64,000 bases of DNA from Trematomus loennbergii (taxonomy: Eukaryota; Chordata; Actinopteri; Perciformes; Nototheniidae). Where the stretch lies: the NCBI GenBank assembly GCA_012861695.1, contig JAAOOA010000026.1, positions 24,410,080 to 24,474,079 of the forward strand. Reading direction: 5' to 3'. This document shows positions 38,557 through 52,085 of this stretch, piece by piece. The notes beneath the pieces were generated by a model, which saw only the letters and a program-made list of their open reading frames with translations, ran no database searches and was not told the DNA's origin. The translations under genes were made by a program, and so were the position numbers. Each line of letters begins with the position of its first letter. The stretch's first letter is position 1.

Positions 38557-38625
<69 letters not shown>
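38557..38625 (+). repeat. (AC)n microsatellite
   Basis: About 34 uninterrupted AC units. Confidence 0.97.
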
Positions 38626-38627
<2 letters not shown>

Positions 38628-39125
38628 AACCCCCTGTAGTTTGGGCTCAGTCAGGAAATTCGTTTTCAGTCTGTCTGTCATCATGAATACTTCTCTCTCT
38701 CCAAGACCTGCAGTGAGTACTTTTTAGAACATTGTAACCGCTAAGAAGCTTATTAATTGCCTTCAAACAGTGAGGGAAAGAGTCTTCTCTAAAGCTTTAC
38801 TGCTGAAACAATGTGCTAGCTTGATAACAGATCTTTGGTCAGTCAGCTAACTTTTAAAATCTTTATATTGAAGAAGTTCGATTTAACTTTATTTATTGAA
38901 GACAAGTAACAAAGCTTATAGCCTGAATACTTGGTGAGGTAAAGCTAAACATTTGTTTTGTTCTGCAGCTAGTGTGTTTAGCTACATGTATAGCTAAGTG
39001 CAGCACCTTAGGCATATTATTACTTTTGATAAATGTTCTTGTTTTAAAACATGATCTTTTTAAAGACTAGTTAAAAATGGTCTAACATTTTCCTTTTTAA
39101 TGTTAATAAAGAAGCATTGTGATGT

Positions 39126-39741
39126 TTAGATTGTTTTGGTAGTTTCAACATAATGATGAAGTTGTTTTGGCTGGGATTTGGATGTCTTGCTTTTTAGCTG
39201 AATTCTCTACTCTTTGGCTGACGACACAGGGCAAGAGTTTGTGAAGTTTTTTATGTGTAATTGCATTAACGCGTTGAGGCATGCACGTAACAGCTTTTGC
39301 ACATTTAAAAATGTAATTGTGTAGCGTTTAGTAAGCGTTTAGTAAGCGTTTAGTAAAGTGGGGACAAGTTATGTAATGTTATTAATCATGGCTTTTTAAA
39401 CTTAGATCATTTTGGTAGTTTCGACATGATGAAGTTGGTGTTGTTTTAAACTTAGATAATTTTGGTAGTTTTGACATAATGATGAAGTTGGTGTTGTTTT
39501 GGCTGGGATTTGGATGACTTGCTTTTTAGCTGAAATTCTCTACCCTTTGGCTGACACCATGACACAGGGCAAGAGTTTGTGAAGTTTTTTATGTGTAATT
39601 GCATTAATGTGTTGAGGCATGCACGTACCAGGTAACAGCTTTTGCAAATTTTAACAATTTTAATCGTGCAAGCGTTTAGTAAAGTGGGGACAAGTTATGT
39701 AATGTTAAAGTTATTAGTCATGGCGTTTTAAACTTAGATAA
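39126..39741 (+). repeat. Local tandem duplication, about 280-330 bp unit
   Basis: A unit starting TTAGAT-TTTTGGTAGTTT, passing through GGCTGGGATTTGGATG and CACAGGGCAAGAGTTTGTGA, and ending AAGTTATGTAATGTTA occurs at 39,126-39,401 and 39,452-39,741. A 50-base partial copy of its start lies between (39,402-39,451). Copy 1 also has CGTTTAGTAAG three times in a row. No coding potential. Confidence 0.88.
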
Positions 39742-42223
39742 TCAGCTAAATTCACCCTGGGTCAACGCCTGTAAGAAACAACACATACGGTCCCAAGAAA
39801 TAGTCAGAAAACTACAGCTCTCATGACAACGTTCAAGCGCAGGTACTTTCTCGTGACTTTGTTTCGTCCATAACCATTAAATGCTCTATATAAAATGGTC
39901 TTGCTGTAACTTCTGCAATCAGAACTGCTTATGGTCCTGCTGACATTTGGTAAAGAGTAAATATGGTTACGTTCTAGTCGTGTCTTAGGTCGAACTTCCA
40001 CGATTCGCTCATAACCGTCTAGGGCTTCTGGGAAATTGTGTTTGCTAAAGGAAATTTGTTTTCTAACTGTGGTTACCAATAATAAAGAAGGGATGAATTA
40101 TTGATACAGAAACATTTGTACAGAAGTGTTTAATATCCTGAATTGCCTAAATGTTTTACCAACGATGCCAACATCATTTAGTTATACCTATGTCTGATGA
40201 CGATAAAGATATTCTGATTCAGATTTTATACTGTCAGTCTCTGAGAAATGACATCCATATACGACTAATTTGTTTTCCCAATTATGTTTTGCTGGTAAAT
40301 GTAATTTAGAAAACAAATGAGCAGTAAATAAACATAATTTAAAGGGTTGGGAAGTTACCCGGAGAGAAATGATAGCATCCCACATTCTTAAGGCACTCTT
40401 ATACTTTATAACGAGATTTCTTTTGAAAAAACGACTTTGTTGGGTCTACAATGTCAGATGCTTCTTAAATACTGTATATCCAGAGATTTGTTTATCTTAC
40501 CTCCATCATCCTTTTAACAACGAGACATTCCTCTCTGCTCCTGTCGAGGCATGTCATCATTCTCAGAGGGATTAAAAAACAATGGACTTGTTTTGATTGC
40601 GTTTAATCAGACAACATAGATCCAGTGTGTCACGAATACCCAGCCCACTCATGTTGTGAATGCATACACTCATATGGAGAGTAAGGGAATTAATTGCCTG
40701 CTGTCCATCTGTAGTTTTTTATATATATGCATGCAGATTGATTCCTTCCTTTTAAGATGAACACATACATATGAGCCACTTGAGCTCAGTCTCACAATGG
40801 CGCTCTGTGGTGTGTTTACACAGTGGTGGGTGGGAAAAGTCTGTTCAGTAGGACTCCTATTGTGGTTAGCAACACCTCAGAACATTATTGAACATTTATG
40901 ATGGCGTACTTTGACATTTAGCTGCTCGAAACCAACGTAAACATTTGGCAATTGATACACTGTTGCTTATAGCCTCTGCTTCAGTTTTAAACAATGACTT
41001 CATCCCTATTAACAAATTGCAGTCTCAATGAAGACTTCCTAAATTGACTTTTCTTAAGTAAACATGGCCCCTCTCGTCTCATATCTTTTGTTGAACTGCG
41101 TCGATTCACCTGCCATGGCTTGGGGTTTAATGGAAATGTTGTTTGCTAAAGCAAGCTTCCTTTTTTAAAAACCCTATTTGTTGCTTAATACTTGAACAGT
41201 TACTTGAAGTTCAAGACCACCCCACAGTCAAAGAAAATACTTCCATACGCAGGAAATGTACCTGAATGCACCAATGGCCATGTTGGCTAATTATTTATTT
41301 TCAAGTTGTTTAACCAGTAAGATAATACAACTAGAGCACAGACCTCCAATTGAAATATTTTAATAATTGACAAGCAGTCATCAGGTCTACTCCTCCGTTT
41401 AATGATGTCTAATGTGGCTCTGATAGAGCTTTTAATCCTGAAAAGAACAAAGAAATTATTCAGGTTAATCTCATTTTAAAATACTGAGCATTTATCACCA
41501 AATGCTTATTGGTCAATATAACAGACATAAATGATATTCAGTGCAAATAACAACGATTACAGACATTTCAATACAAAAAAACAATGATTAGAGAAGAAGC
41601 TATGGAAATCTAAGAGGGCGAACATAGTCACTTACTAACGAAAATACTTCTGTGATGTTTTTTCACCCACATTCACTATCCTAATTTCACTCAATTGTTC
41701 TTCAAACTTTCCGGACTTTATTTGTCCAATCAGATTCCTCTGTCCGTCTGATTCTCCTGACAAACTTTGGTCCACTGTTGTGTTTTGTGTCTCAGTCTGG
41801 AAACAGCTGTGTGTTTGTATTCAGGACATTTACATTAATTCATTGAGCTGCTCACTTGAACATATTTGAGTCTGGAGAGTGATCCTACCTGTTTGTCTCC
41901 ATTCCTCACCAATGCAAGGGTTTGTTTCAGAACCAGAGGAGGATTCATGCTAGCTGGGTGTTGCCTTAGTCCTGGTTTACGATGTTCACATACTCAAAAA
42001 CTATTTGCAGAATGTCCTTCTACTTAAGGTCAACAACCAAAGTGCACATTTAGAATAGAGATTGAGTAGATAATGTTTAAAGAAGCATCACTTCATCAAC
42101 AGCCAATAGGATCCCAGTAGTGTTTGGTTGCTGCTCATTGTGAAATAGTTGGCAGATTGACTGTTTGAGGGTTACTGTGGTGAAAGTTGATAAAATACTC
42201 AGTCGGTTTCTCTTTCTCTAAAG
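39742..42223. other. Putative intron, no exon seen
   Basis: AT-rich with no repeat boundary or exon recognised. It ends in a pyrimidine tract tctttctctaaag before the exon at 42,224. Confidence 0.45.
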
Positions 42224-42331
42224 CCTCCAGAGTTCCAGAGAAACAGAGAGGACTTCCCTGCTTCTCCAGACAAACTACGAGAGCTGATAGAAGATCACGT
42301 CCTAAAATCACGCTTCACTGAGGAGCTACAG
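42224..42331 (+). CDS. Unidentified coiled-coil protein, exon
   Basis: A 108-base exon between ctctaaag and gtaaatg, open in phase 0: PPEFQRNREDFPASPDKLRE, then LIEDHVLKSRFTEELQ. The second half has the spacing of hydrophobic and charged residues of a helix. It is not a protein I recognise. The next exon on the strand (45,725) needs one base of carry-over, whereas this one leaves none. So either an exon between them is missed, or the next exon uses an inner acceptor at 45,739, or one base is missing from the sequence. Confidence 0.55.
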
Positions 42332-42709
42332 GTAAATGATGAGAAATCTTTTAAATCTCACCTTTATATAAACCCTTATGTAAAGTGACTTTGTACTTGA
42401 AAATCAATTAAAGAATAGCAGTTACTACTGGGTTTTTTAATACACTTTTGTTCACTTTTATGTGGGTTAACAGCTAGGAAACCAGTGAAGTGTAATGTGT
42501 TATGCAATGTGTTCACAATTTAGTTACGTTTGTTCAAGCATTTTCCTTATCACTATAACTTTTCTGTAGAAAAATTGCCACCCTTTTAAAAAGAAAGAGA
42601 TAAAAAAAGAAAGAATAGTATTATTGATACGATGCAATTAAACATTTAGTTGATAAGTTATGATAAAGTGTAACTTCTACAAAGGTAGTTGCAAATACAA
42701 TTGCAATGC

Positions 42710-43090
42710 TTAAAGGTGGGTATGTAATTTATTTCAGAAACACTTTTTGTTATATTCCATGGAATGCTCTTAACATCCCGATAGCAATGAATATATTAAA
42801 TGCTTTGACAACAAATACATAAAAAATGTCATCTGTGGAAGCCGTAGTACTGTAAAAAGCACGACCAATCATCTGAGCCGGCCCGGCTAAAATAACTGGA
42901 TGGCCTACCTGCCTGTCAGCCTTCCATCTTGTGCACAAACGTATCTCGTGCCCTCATTGGTCATGTGCGCGTTTGTGTGTGTTGGAGGAGGGGCTCTGTG
43001 AGGAAGTCTGAAAGAAGAGGCAGATTTTTTCCGGTTGTAAATTCTAGCGCACTCAAGCTGGTTTCTCCAAAATACCTACCCCACCTTTAA
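42710..43090. mobile_element. MITE with about 40-bp terminal inverted repeats, copy 2
   Basis: Second copy of the element at 8,223-8,609, same orientation, with TTAAAGGTGGG and CCCACCTTTAA ends. Termini are more diverged than in copy 1, but the interior (TTATATTCCATGGAATGCTC onward) is nearly identical. It lies in an intron. Confidence 0.85.
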
Positions 43091-44394
43091 GTGAAAAGCC
43101 AGTATGTTCACATTTTCAGTATTCAATTATTAAATTGATAGTGTGTCCGATATCCGGACATCCCTAGACCAAATTATGAATCTAAATCTAAAAGATATTC
43201 AGCGACTAGAGTGAGTTAAAGCTCTAATTACAAATGATAGACATTACAAGCATAAAAAAAGTCAAAGTAAACCGTATTAAGGGGTGCATTATACTCCAGG
43301 TAATGATAACAGTCAAATAGATTCTAATAAAACTACGATCATGATCTAAAGCTGCATTTCCCTGTTTTAAATGTGATGGAAACACATGACTTTTTAATGA
43401 TTTAAATCGCTACAACTGTATCTGAGAACATAACGAGTTGCAGCTTCGCAGGAATCTGAGACATGATGCCTGCAGTAAAAAAAACAGTTAGATGGTTATC
43501 ACAAGCCATCAAGTATCATTCTGTCTTTGCTGACATTGACTGTCTTTCTGATGTTCTTAAAACATGAATGTTTGCTAGAGGCTAGAGGACTAATTGCTCA
43601 ACGCTGTCTTACTGCATTCCCTCCAACGGTTTGTACGGGGATTTGTTTTTATCAGCGTTCTCACTTGTGGTTTTCTCTCCATTTTCTTCGTGGGAATCTG
43701 AGATCCTCTCTGTCTGACTTTCGCCCTTTCCTTTCCCTTTCTGTTCAGAAAGACTTGAAATATTGTTCACTGGGTTTTAACAACAACAACAAGCCTCAAT
43801 ATTTCATTACACTACAACTTCCAGGGAGGGGGGAGGGGCATTTTTACACCCTGTCCGAAACAGTCAAGTTGTAAAAAATGTAAATACTTTTAATAATTAC
43901 AACTTTAAAAAATAACAATTTCAATTCAGTTTATTAGGTTTTTTTTTTTTACAGTTACTGAACTTTATTCAATAACAGATCAAAAAGATCAGATGGGCCT
44001 ATCATTTTAATTCAATGAACCAAGGGGTGCAACAAAAAACAAAACAAATATGTTAACTAATTGACTTACTGTGGATAAAGAACATTAGGTAAAAAGGTAA
44101 AAATAGTTTGATTGGTATCATGTTTATATCACGATGGAGATTATGCATGCTTTGTCTAACTCGTGCAGTAAGGAATGCACTCGTGTTTACGTCCGTATCT
44201 ATCTATCAAATCTATCTCAAGCTCGTTATCTGGCACTCGTTTTTGTGTTTCAACTCTTACATGTAATAATTACATGTCTGAGAAACAAATGACATTTCCA
44301 CTTGTAAGCTTTAAAGTGGGATTGTGATCTGAATCAGATTTGGCTACTGTGTGAACATAGTGCCAGTCTGTCTCTCAGACTGAGTCACATGGCC

Positions 44395-44395
<1 letters not shown>

Positions 44396-44436
<41 letters not shown>
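44396..44436 (+). repeat. (CAGA)10 microsatellite
   Basis: Perfect tetranucleotide tract followed by GGGGGGG. Complementary to the (GTCT)n tract at 44,599. Confidence 0.95.
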
Positions 44437-44598
44437 GGGGGGGATAAGGGGGGTTTGTCATGTTCTGCCAGCATGACTCAGTCGGACTGTTCCTTTCAGC
44501 TCAGACTCACGACCTGATTCAACCAACTTTATTTTCACTCCTCATGTCCTCCACTGTCTCTTTACCTCATTCCTTTTGTCTGCCTGTCTCTTTCCACC

Positions 44599-44641
<43 letters not shown>
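44599..44641 (+). repeat. (GTCT)10-11 microsatellite
   Basis: Perfect tract, the reverse complement of the one 160 bases upstream. Confidence 0.95.
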
Positions 44642-45724
44642 CCGCTCCTCTCACTCTGAGCTCCTTCATCCGGTGATTCATCACTATTTTACTCAACATG
44701 TTGCTACAGTGTGTCTGACATATCAGATACCCTCTGGGCTAAATATGATATGATTTATGACTCAAGGAACTGAATTTTTTCCGTCAGCACACTTTCCCCC
44801 CCTCTGAGATCCAGTATGAAACAGTGCAGGGAACCAACTAGATGAGACTGTTTGTCTACTGCTCAAAATGACTTCAATATAGCATGAGACACAGGTCAAG
44901 GTATCAGAGGCAAACACATTGATTCAAAACGATAAACAATCCTCAATTTCTCTAGGCTACTTCTAGTAAGTGTTTTTCCCTCGTGATTATGTGTGTTTTC
45001 AGTAAGCAATGTCCACTAAAGAAAAGGATATTTGTGGGCTCAATCGAAGTATGTCCATTAGGGCTCTTATTTGCACCATTGGTATACTGGTTCCCACCAT
45101 TTTCAGATGTTTTCTTCTCATAAAAAAGTGATGTTGATCTCAGAGAATATTCTAGTTTTTCTGGTACATTTCTGCCCTTTTCTTAAATGTTTTACTAGGA
45201 ATAGTACTCCACTCCCCAGGCTCCGCAACATATTTATTTTAAACCGGCGATGGCTTTAATATGTTGTTGGAAAGGCAAAACCCTTACTTGATATAAGAGA
45301 CTGACACTAAAAAGACAATCAAGTCATCATAACATGCTAATTTAACATGATAATGTGCTAGCTTACTGTACGTTAGCATGATATACAGATGAACAGCACT
45401 CACTATGGCCAGCTAAGTTAACAAAATTACATAATTCTAACACAAAATCAGTGAAATTATTTTTGCTTCCATCCAGCCATTAATGTCCATTAATTATGTT
45501 TAATGGGTAATTTCAGCACAGTTGCAGATACATATTAGGTTACAAACCTAATACATATCAAATTTAGCATTTCTCAATTCTCAGTAGCTTCAAAAATCAC
45601 AAATTCAAGGTACAAACATTTTTTTTTAAATGCTCTCGTTTGAGAAATGAAATTATGAGGCTAACTGCCTGGCTGCCAGAGTATGTTACACACTTCTATA
45701 AGTTCTGTGTTTTTTTGTTCTCAG

Positions 45725-45854
45725 GGTTTGCGTGTGAGGAGAACACAGAGAGAGGAGGACTGTGCAGGTTTGCTGTTCTGAGTAGAGATCTGACCTTTCA
45801 CCTCCAGCAGCTGCAGAGACAGACAGAGCAGGAGCTCAGAAACATCCACACTCA
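45725..45854 (+). CDS. Unidentified coiled-coil protein, exon
   Basis: After a T-rich tract and tctcag the exon reads, in the frame that fits all later exons, FACEENTERGGLCRFAVLSR, then DLTFHLQQLQRQTEQELRNI and HT plus CA. The donor is gtgagt at 45,855. The CA joins A of the exon at 57,333 to give Gln. The HLQQLQ..TEQELRNI stretch is a clear amphipathic, glutamine-rich coiled coil. In the frame inherited from the exon at 42,224 the start reads GLRVRRTQREEDCAGLLF and then stops. An inner acceptor (gtgtgag, exon from 45,739) would restore frame by starting at ENTERGG. Confidence 0.7.
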
Positions 45855-46904
45855 GTGAGTGAGATACATGTTGTGTGTTTGGTACGCAGAGGCTGCTGTG
45901 TACAGTCGTGGATCACAGAGCACAGGAAACTTCAGCAGGGTGCAGCCAGCTGAGGAAAGTTGTGTTTAAAGGACAGCTCTTTGGGTTTTAAGATGTCCCC
46001 TACGAATATATCCATTATCTTGATGCAATAACTTTTCTTACAGTTGGAAATACTCCATAAGGAAAAGTTTAGCTATACAAAGAAGGTGATGCTAATACAG
46101 CTCCCAAAACTACAAATTACAAAATGACTATAATCATTTAACTCAACTGTTAGTGTTATCTTACTGTTAGCACGTATGTTTTTGGTCATAACAATTGCTT
46201 ATTTTGTAAGCAGGAAATACAGCCAGGTTGTATCAACTGTAATACTAATAAGGGCTGTACTAGAGTGTGAAAAAAAATGGCATATTGCAATATAAAAACA
46301 GCAGGAATGTTGACAACACGACAACAAAGTACTTGTTTTGCAGCTGTAATATTGCCACTTCAATCGGACATGTTTCTTTGCACAAACAATGTTCTGTCTT
46401 TCTCCCACCCTTGATGACTAGGGGGCTTTTTTTTAATTATACATTTCTAAGAATGACTGTGATTGGTGGTTCTTTGTGCGTCCGTTTCACTTCAGCAGCC
46501 ACCTAAAGAATCCATGTGTATCCGAGAACCCTTAAATGGGAGTAAACGATGTTCTATCAGACGGACTTTTCTTGAGGAATAGTAATGTGAAGCAGAAAAA
46601 TAAATTAAGCATGACGTCTTTGACTAAAACCAGCCTTACTTATATTGCACATCCTGCGACCATTGGCATGTGTGAATATAATATCCCTATAGACTGTGTC
46701 CCATTTTGGCCCACTCCTCTCTTCTTCTCTGTGTGACTGGCCTCCTGTCATCCTATAAACAGCAGTGTGTGTTGTGTGTGAACATGTGAGTGGGAGGCAG
46801 CTCTGAGTGTGTGTGGTTTGTCTCAAAGCTGAAACACGCATGGGAGTTTTACTGTATCTCATAACAGCAGCAGGTTCTGCTCGGCTGGAGAGAACAACAG
46901 GATC

Positions 46905-47190
<286 letters not shown>

Positions 47191-48865
47191 TTGAGGACCC
47201 AATTTAGGCTAAAACTTTGATTGATTTGTTCCTCTATTTATAGCCTGCTATTCCCAAAAGTGAAGCATGAATGTTGTCCATCTTTCTTTACATTTCTTTG
47301 TTACGTTGCTTGAAACATTTACCAATCTCTAACACTCCTTGAGTGGAACTGAGCGTTCAGTAACTGAGAAAAAATCAACATTTATTGACAAAAAAAAAGA
47401 CATGATCATTTCTCATAGGTTTCAAAGTAACTTTACAAAAAATGCAATGTGGTAAATTAGAAAAAATACAAAAACAACTGTAACCTAAACCTTACTCAAG
47501 TGCAAGTTAGACAAAAAATATTGCCTGTTTTAGTATTAAAATAAGTGCTAATTTGACACTTTTTTCATTAAATGACGCTCTCATCATGTTATTTTGTGTG
47601 ATTGTTCAACACAGCACACAATAATGCTTGACGCAACTTCGATATCAGTAGTATATCTGGGTTCTTGTCTAGAAGAATGAAACAGATATTTTGCATATTG
47701 TTCCAGAATCTCAGATGAGATAACAATATTGATTCTCACATGAACGTATTGTGCCTCCGCCCTTTTGACAGTCAATTTCAGGTGTCAGTAGATTGATGCT
47801 GCTCCACCCTCTCTGTTCTGCTGCCATGACGATCAGTCTGGCAACACTGCTCTCAGGTCTGTGAGACGAGACAAGCTAAAACACATCTCATGATTACAAG
47901 GTGTGCTAATACTCACACACACACAGACCCGCACACCTTATTCTGACACATTTCCAGGAAATCTCTTAATTTCTCAGGAACGTTTGAGCTCATCGCCAAG
48001 ACGTGCTCCTGGATCAAAGGCTTAATGAGAGGAGAAAGATGGTTTCTGTTACACGTCTCCGTCATGTTGCCCTGCCCCAACATGGATTCCACTTCTAATA
48101 GCCACTTGGCTTACTGGAAGAAGATGTAACCCTGCTTTCATTTCGCCGGGGTTTTCCTCCTCTTTAAAGGAAGGATTATGTAGTAAAGTCAGTGCCAAGA
48201 CAGGGTTGGGCTTTGTGAAGGAGAAGAGGATAGAGATACCTCTCTGCAGTGTTTAACAGAGGAGATAAGGAGAGTCTCTTTCTCTTACCGAGTTGAATCA
48301 AGCAGCTTCACACCAAGAACTCCTGGAACAGTTACTCAGTTTATGTGACAATAATGCCTTTTAGTCTCTTCTAACTCCCAACAAGTCTCAACTCTTCTGC
48401 TGTCTGTAAGAAGTGAGAACATAATCCCAACAATGTAGTAACCTTCATGTTTCTGTGGTAGAGATAAAGCAGTTGTAATGCTCTTTCAGCAAGCCCTTCA
48501 GGAAGTGAATAGGGCGTCAAAGCAAGTATTTGTGGTGGCCTAACGGTGGTGCCAGTCATGTGATGCCGTTGGGCCCAAAATACATTTTCCTATTGACTTA
48601 TATTGAGAAATAGACGTCTGTTAATTGGTGTATACATTTTTTTTTTAAGGTAAGGTAAAGTGTGATAACTTGAATAGGTCATCAAATTCTCTAATAGCTA
48701 AAGTCAGAGTTATTTCCCCTCTCCTTTATGTCATAGACACATCACCCACATCTTTTACGATCTATAGAGACATTTGCCTCAAAAGGAGATGGAGGCTGAA
48801 ATCTGAAATGCCACGTATATTAGAAGAAGAAGAAGAATTGGGAGGGATGAAACCCTCTTTTAATG

Positions 48866-48988
48866 GTCACACATGCAGAGCACACTGCACACACAGTGAA
48901 ATGTGTTCTCTGCTTTTAACCCATCCTAGTACCAGGAGTCTAGTACTAGGAGCAGTGGGCAGCTATTGTACAGCGCCCGATCTATAGG
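48866..48988. repeat. Common fish interspersed repeat fragment
   Basis: GTCACACATGCAGAGCACAC, GTGAAATGTGTTCTCTGCTT and TTAACCCATCCTAGT, then GGAGCAGTGGGCAGCTATTG. This matches the fish repeat that reads CAGTGAAATGTGTCCTCTGCATTTAACCCATCC. A diverged relative is at 58,660. Confidence 0.65.
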
Positions 48989-49489
48989 AAGAAAAGCAAA
49001 GGCATACATCATCAAAAAATACATCATCAAAAAAAACTCAGGAAGGCTTCTTGTGCAACTTGTTTCTTTAAGCTCTGTTTTATTTGGAACCGCTGACATA
49101 CAGCAAACTAAATGTTTAAACTCCTCCCTTTATGGCTAACTTTCCTGTTATGTTTATCTTCCTCAGAAATCTGTTTTATAAATACAGTTTTTTATTACTG
49201 GAAGCATCCCAGGCAGGTGTCCCAGCATGCCCTGCTGAAGAGATTTTGACCTCCCAGCCGGTGAAGTTGGGAAACACGCGAGAATAAAGCTTCCAAGTAC
49301 TTTAACACATTTACAAGGACAAGTAAAATGTTGTTTTGTGATGTGATGTGATGCATCTAAAAAGTTTAATTAAACATATATATAAACCCTCTACGAATAA
49401 AGTATCTAGGAGAGCCCAAAATCTAAAGATATTGGTCAACAAAATACCTTAAAAAAAACCTCAATGGAGAAACTGGAACCGGTTAGTTA

Positions 49490-50458
49490 TGCCCCTTTCA
49501 CACCAACGCGGTTCCAGGGCCGGTTCGGAGCCAGAGCCTGATAAGCACCGTATTTCCTGTTCACACCGCAGCGGAGCCGGCTCTTTTCCCCAAAAACCGG
49601 TTCTTACCAAGCTCCAAAAAATTGTCGGTCTAGAAGCAAGAACCGCTTACGTCGGAGGCGGGGGCAGGCGCGGGATCAACCTGATCAACAGTTTATGGCG
49701 AGTACGGCAAATAAAAGTTGTAGCGCTGACCAAAGTGACTAGAACGCAACCACACGCTTTATAAAGTCAGGCAACACTAACCAGGCATCGTGTGATTCTG
49801 TTTATTTGTACCTTACTTTGACCATCCGTTCGCTGTTATTGATCATTGTGGAGAGCAGGCAGACGTTTTGTTTTGTACTATAGAAGCTATCAGATGGAAT
49901 CAATACATGGGCTGCACAGGTTGTCATGTCCGACTATCACAAGTAGAATCATAATGCAAAATACGCCGGTAAAATGTGCCTGTAGAAAACGGCTTATGCC
50001 ACAATAGGATAGCAACAAGTCGTCAAGATAGTCAGTTTAGCTTCGGTTGCTATGCTAACATCACCCATTTTATACCAGAGAAACTTTCATAACAGCGTTG
50101 TGATGCCAAACAGCGGGCAGCACTGCAGCCGTCGGTAAATGCCGCTGAAACACATTAATAAACAATGAACCACGGCACTCTGGAGAAAAGTATAAGGTTG
50201 AGAAGTAGTTATTTAATTTAATCTGGCTTCGTATGATTAAAAGCAACACGATCATCGACCCGACGCAGTCCCCCGTTGTTGTTGTTGTGAGCGCCGTTGG
50301 GGAGAAAATCAGCGACGTAAACGGTGACGCCATGACGCAGCACCAGTCGGGCTCTGGGCGGTGTAAACAGAACGGGGGCTGAAAAGAAAAACCGGTTCCG
50401 AACCAGAAGAGCGCAAGCACGGAGCTAGAACGGGAACCGCGTTGGTGTGAAAGGGGCA
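49490..50458. mobile_element. Non-autonomous DNA transposon, TGCCCCTTTCACACCAACGC termini
   Basis: Perfect 26-base terminal inverted repeats (TGCCCCTTTCACACCAACGC plus GGTTCC). The interior has repeated GGTTCGGAACCGG-type motifs. The CTTTCACACC core is shared with the element at 52,086 and is typical, as I recall, of fish PIF/Harbinger MITEs. No clear target duplication is visible (flanks TTA and GAG). No transposase frame. Confidence 0.88.
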
Positions 50459-50854
50459 GAGTACTTAGTCTTAATTAATTGTGCCAAAATGGCTGCAAAT
50501 GATTGACTTATCAGTTGATCTACTAATAATTTTAGCTCCTTCCGTTAATGTATATAGTGACTTTAAATTGACCGTGAGCAACTCAGACTAAATACTATGA
50601 AGCTTAATTGTGTTGTGGATTTTTAAAGACCTTGACAAGACCATTTGGACAATAGGAACTGAGCATCAGATGTAGGAACCGGACTACAATTGGAAAATGT
50701 TCTTTATTTCTATATATCTTTGTTGCTAACAGTGATATTATCCTTCAGAAGTTTTACAAAGTAATACAAACCTGAAATCCTGCCACGCTTCCTTTAAAAG
50801 CAACAATACGTTCTTTATTAGCGGCAGCGGTGCATGATGGACTGAAAGCTTTCT

Positions 50855-50957
<103 letters not shown>

Positions 50958-52085
50958 AGTAGTTGATGGTGTTGTGTTTTGTGGTATTTTCCCAGAGTCA
51001 GTGTTTGGTGGCGTTATGCAAGGAGAGTTCAGTCTGTTGCCAAGACTAACAGGCAGTTTGGAAAACACCCAGCTGAACTCTGCCAACCCTCTTCTTCTTC
51101 TTCTCGGAAGGTTCATCTGTTGCTTATCGGAAAATCTGATATCGACCATAAAATCTATCAAGGTGGAAAAGCTGAGACGCCTCATTCACTTCTAATCTGA
51201 AATCAGAGGTGTCTTTTTTTACTTTCTGCCTAGAGATGTCCCGCTCCCTTAGCCTGTCACGTACAATGTGTTGGAGCGCTAGCCAATTGAAGCGCGAGAG
51301 TAACACAGTGATGTCACTATGGCACTGAAGTAAACAAAGGAGTCTATTGGCGTCATTTCAGGCCTTTGCAGACCACTCATATGCTACATGCTACACAGGA
51401 AAGGGAAAAGCCAAAAAGAGTATATATATAGGTATATATTGGCAGTAGATCACAGATTCAATTTAAATTTAATTCAAAGGTTTTAATGTCATATGCACAT
51501 TAGCTATAGTGTAGAAATGGCAATGAAAATCGTATGTCCCGAGCTCCTCCAACAATGCAACATAGTTATATAAGAAAGGAAAAGCTGTGCAGTTTGAAAA
51601 GACGTAGTATTGAACAGAAATGTGAAAAATATAGAGATGAGATTTTCAAGATCACAGTTTTTCAGATAGTTCATAAGAAATGTTCATATACAGCTTTTTC
51701 GTCTCAGTCGCGTCTTTTATTCTGATTTAAAAGCACACAAAAACAACACTAAACATGATTCCTCTTTTCTCCTAAATATGTCAGCTTCATCCTTGCATTC
51801 CTTTCCTCTTTTATCCCTCTTCAAATGTTTCTTGTTTCAAGATGTTTTTCCATATTTTCTCCCTTTCTCTCTGGTTTATTATCTTTCTCTGCTCTTTCTC
51901 ACCCCTTCCCCTCCTGAACCTCTCTCCATCACTCCCCCTCTTCTACATTCTTCCTCTTCCACTTAAGTTTTTCTACTAAAACAACAAACACCATGTTTCT
52001 GTTTGTATGTCTGTAACTAGAGTTTATTTTCCTTGACTTATTATTTTGTCATGGTTTCAAATGTCTCAAACCAAAATCCCTATTA

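Larger units (their letters stand above)
42332..45724 (+). other. Intron of the coiled-coil gene
   Basis: Holds a MITE copy and two mirror-image tetranucleotide tracts, listed separately. A phase-shifting exon may be hidden here, but none is supported. It ends with a T-rich tract and tctcag. Confidence 0.5.

Noticed and set aside
38350..38625. CRISPR-like array
   Set aside because: The two AC tracts are simple microsatellites, and the genome is eukaryotic.
49490..50458. Gene frames at 49,489-49,764 and 50,070-50,420
   Set aside because: Both lie within the inverted-repeat transposon and start at its termini by chance.
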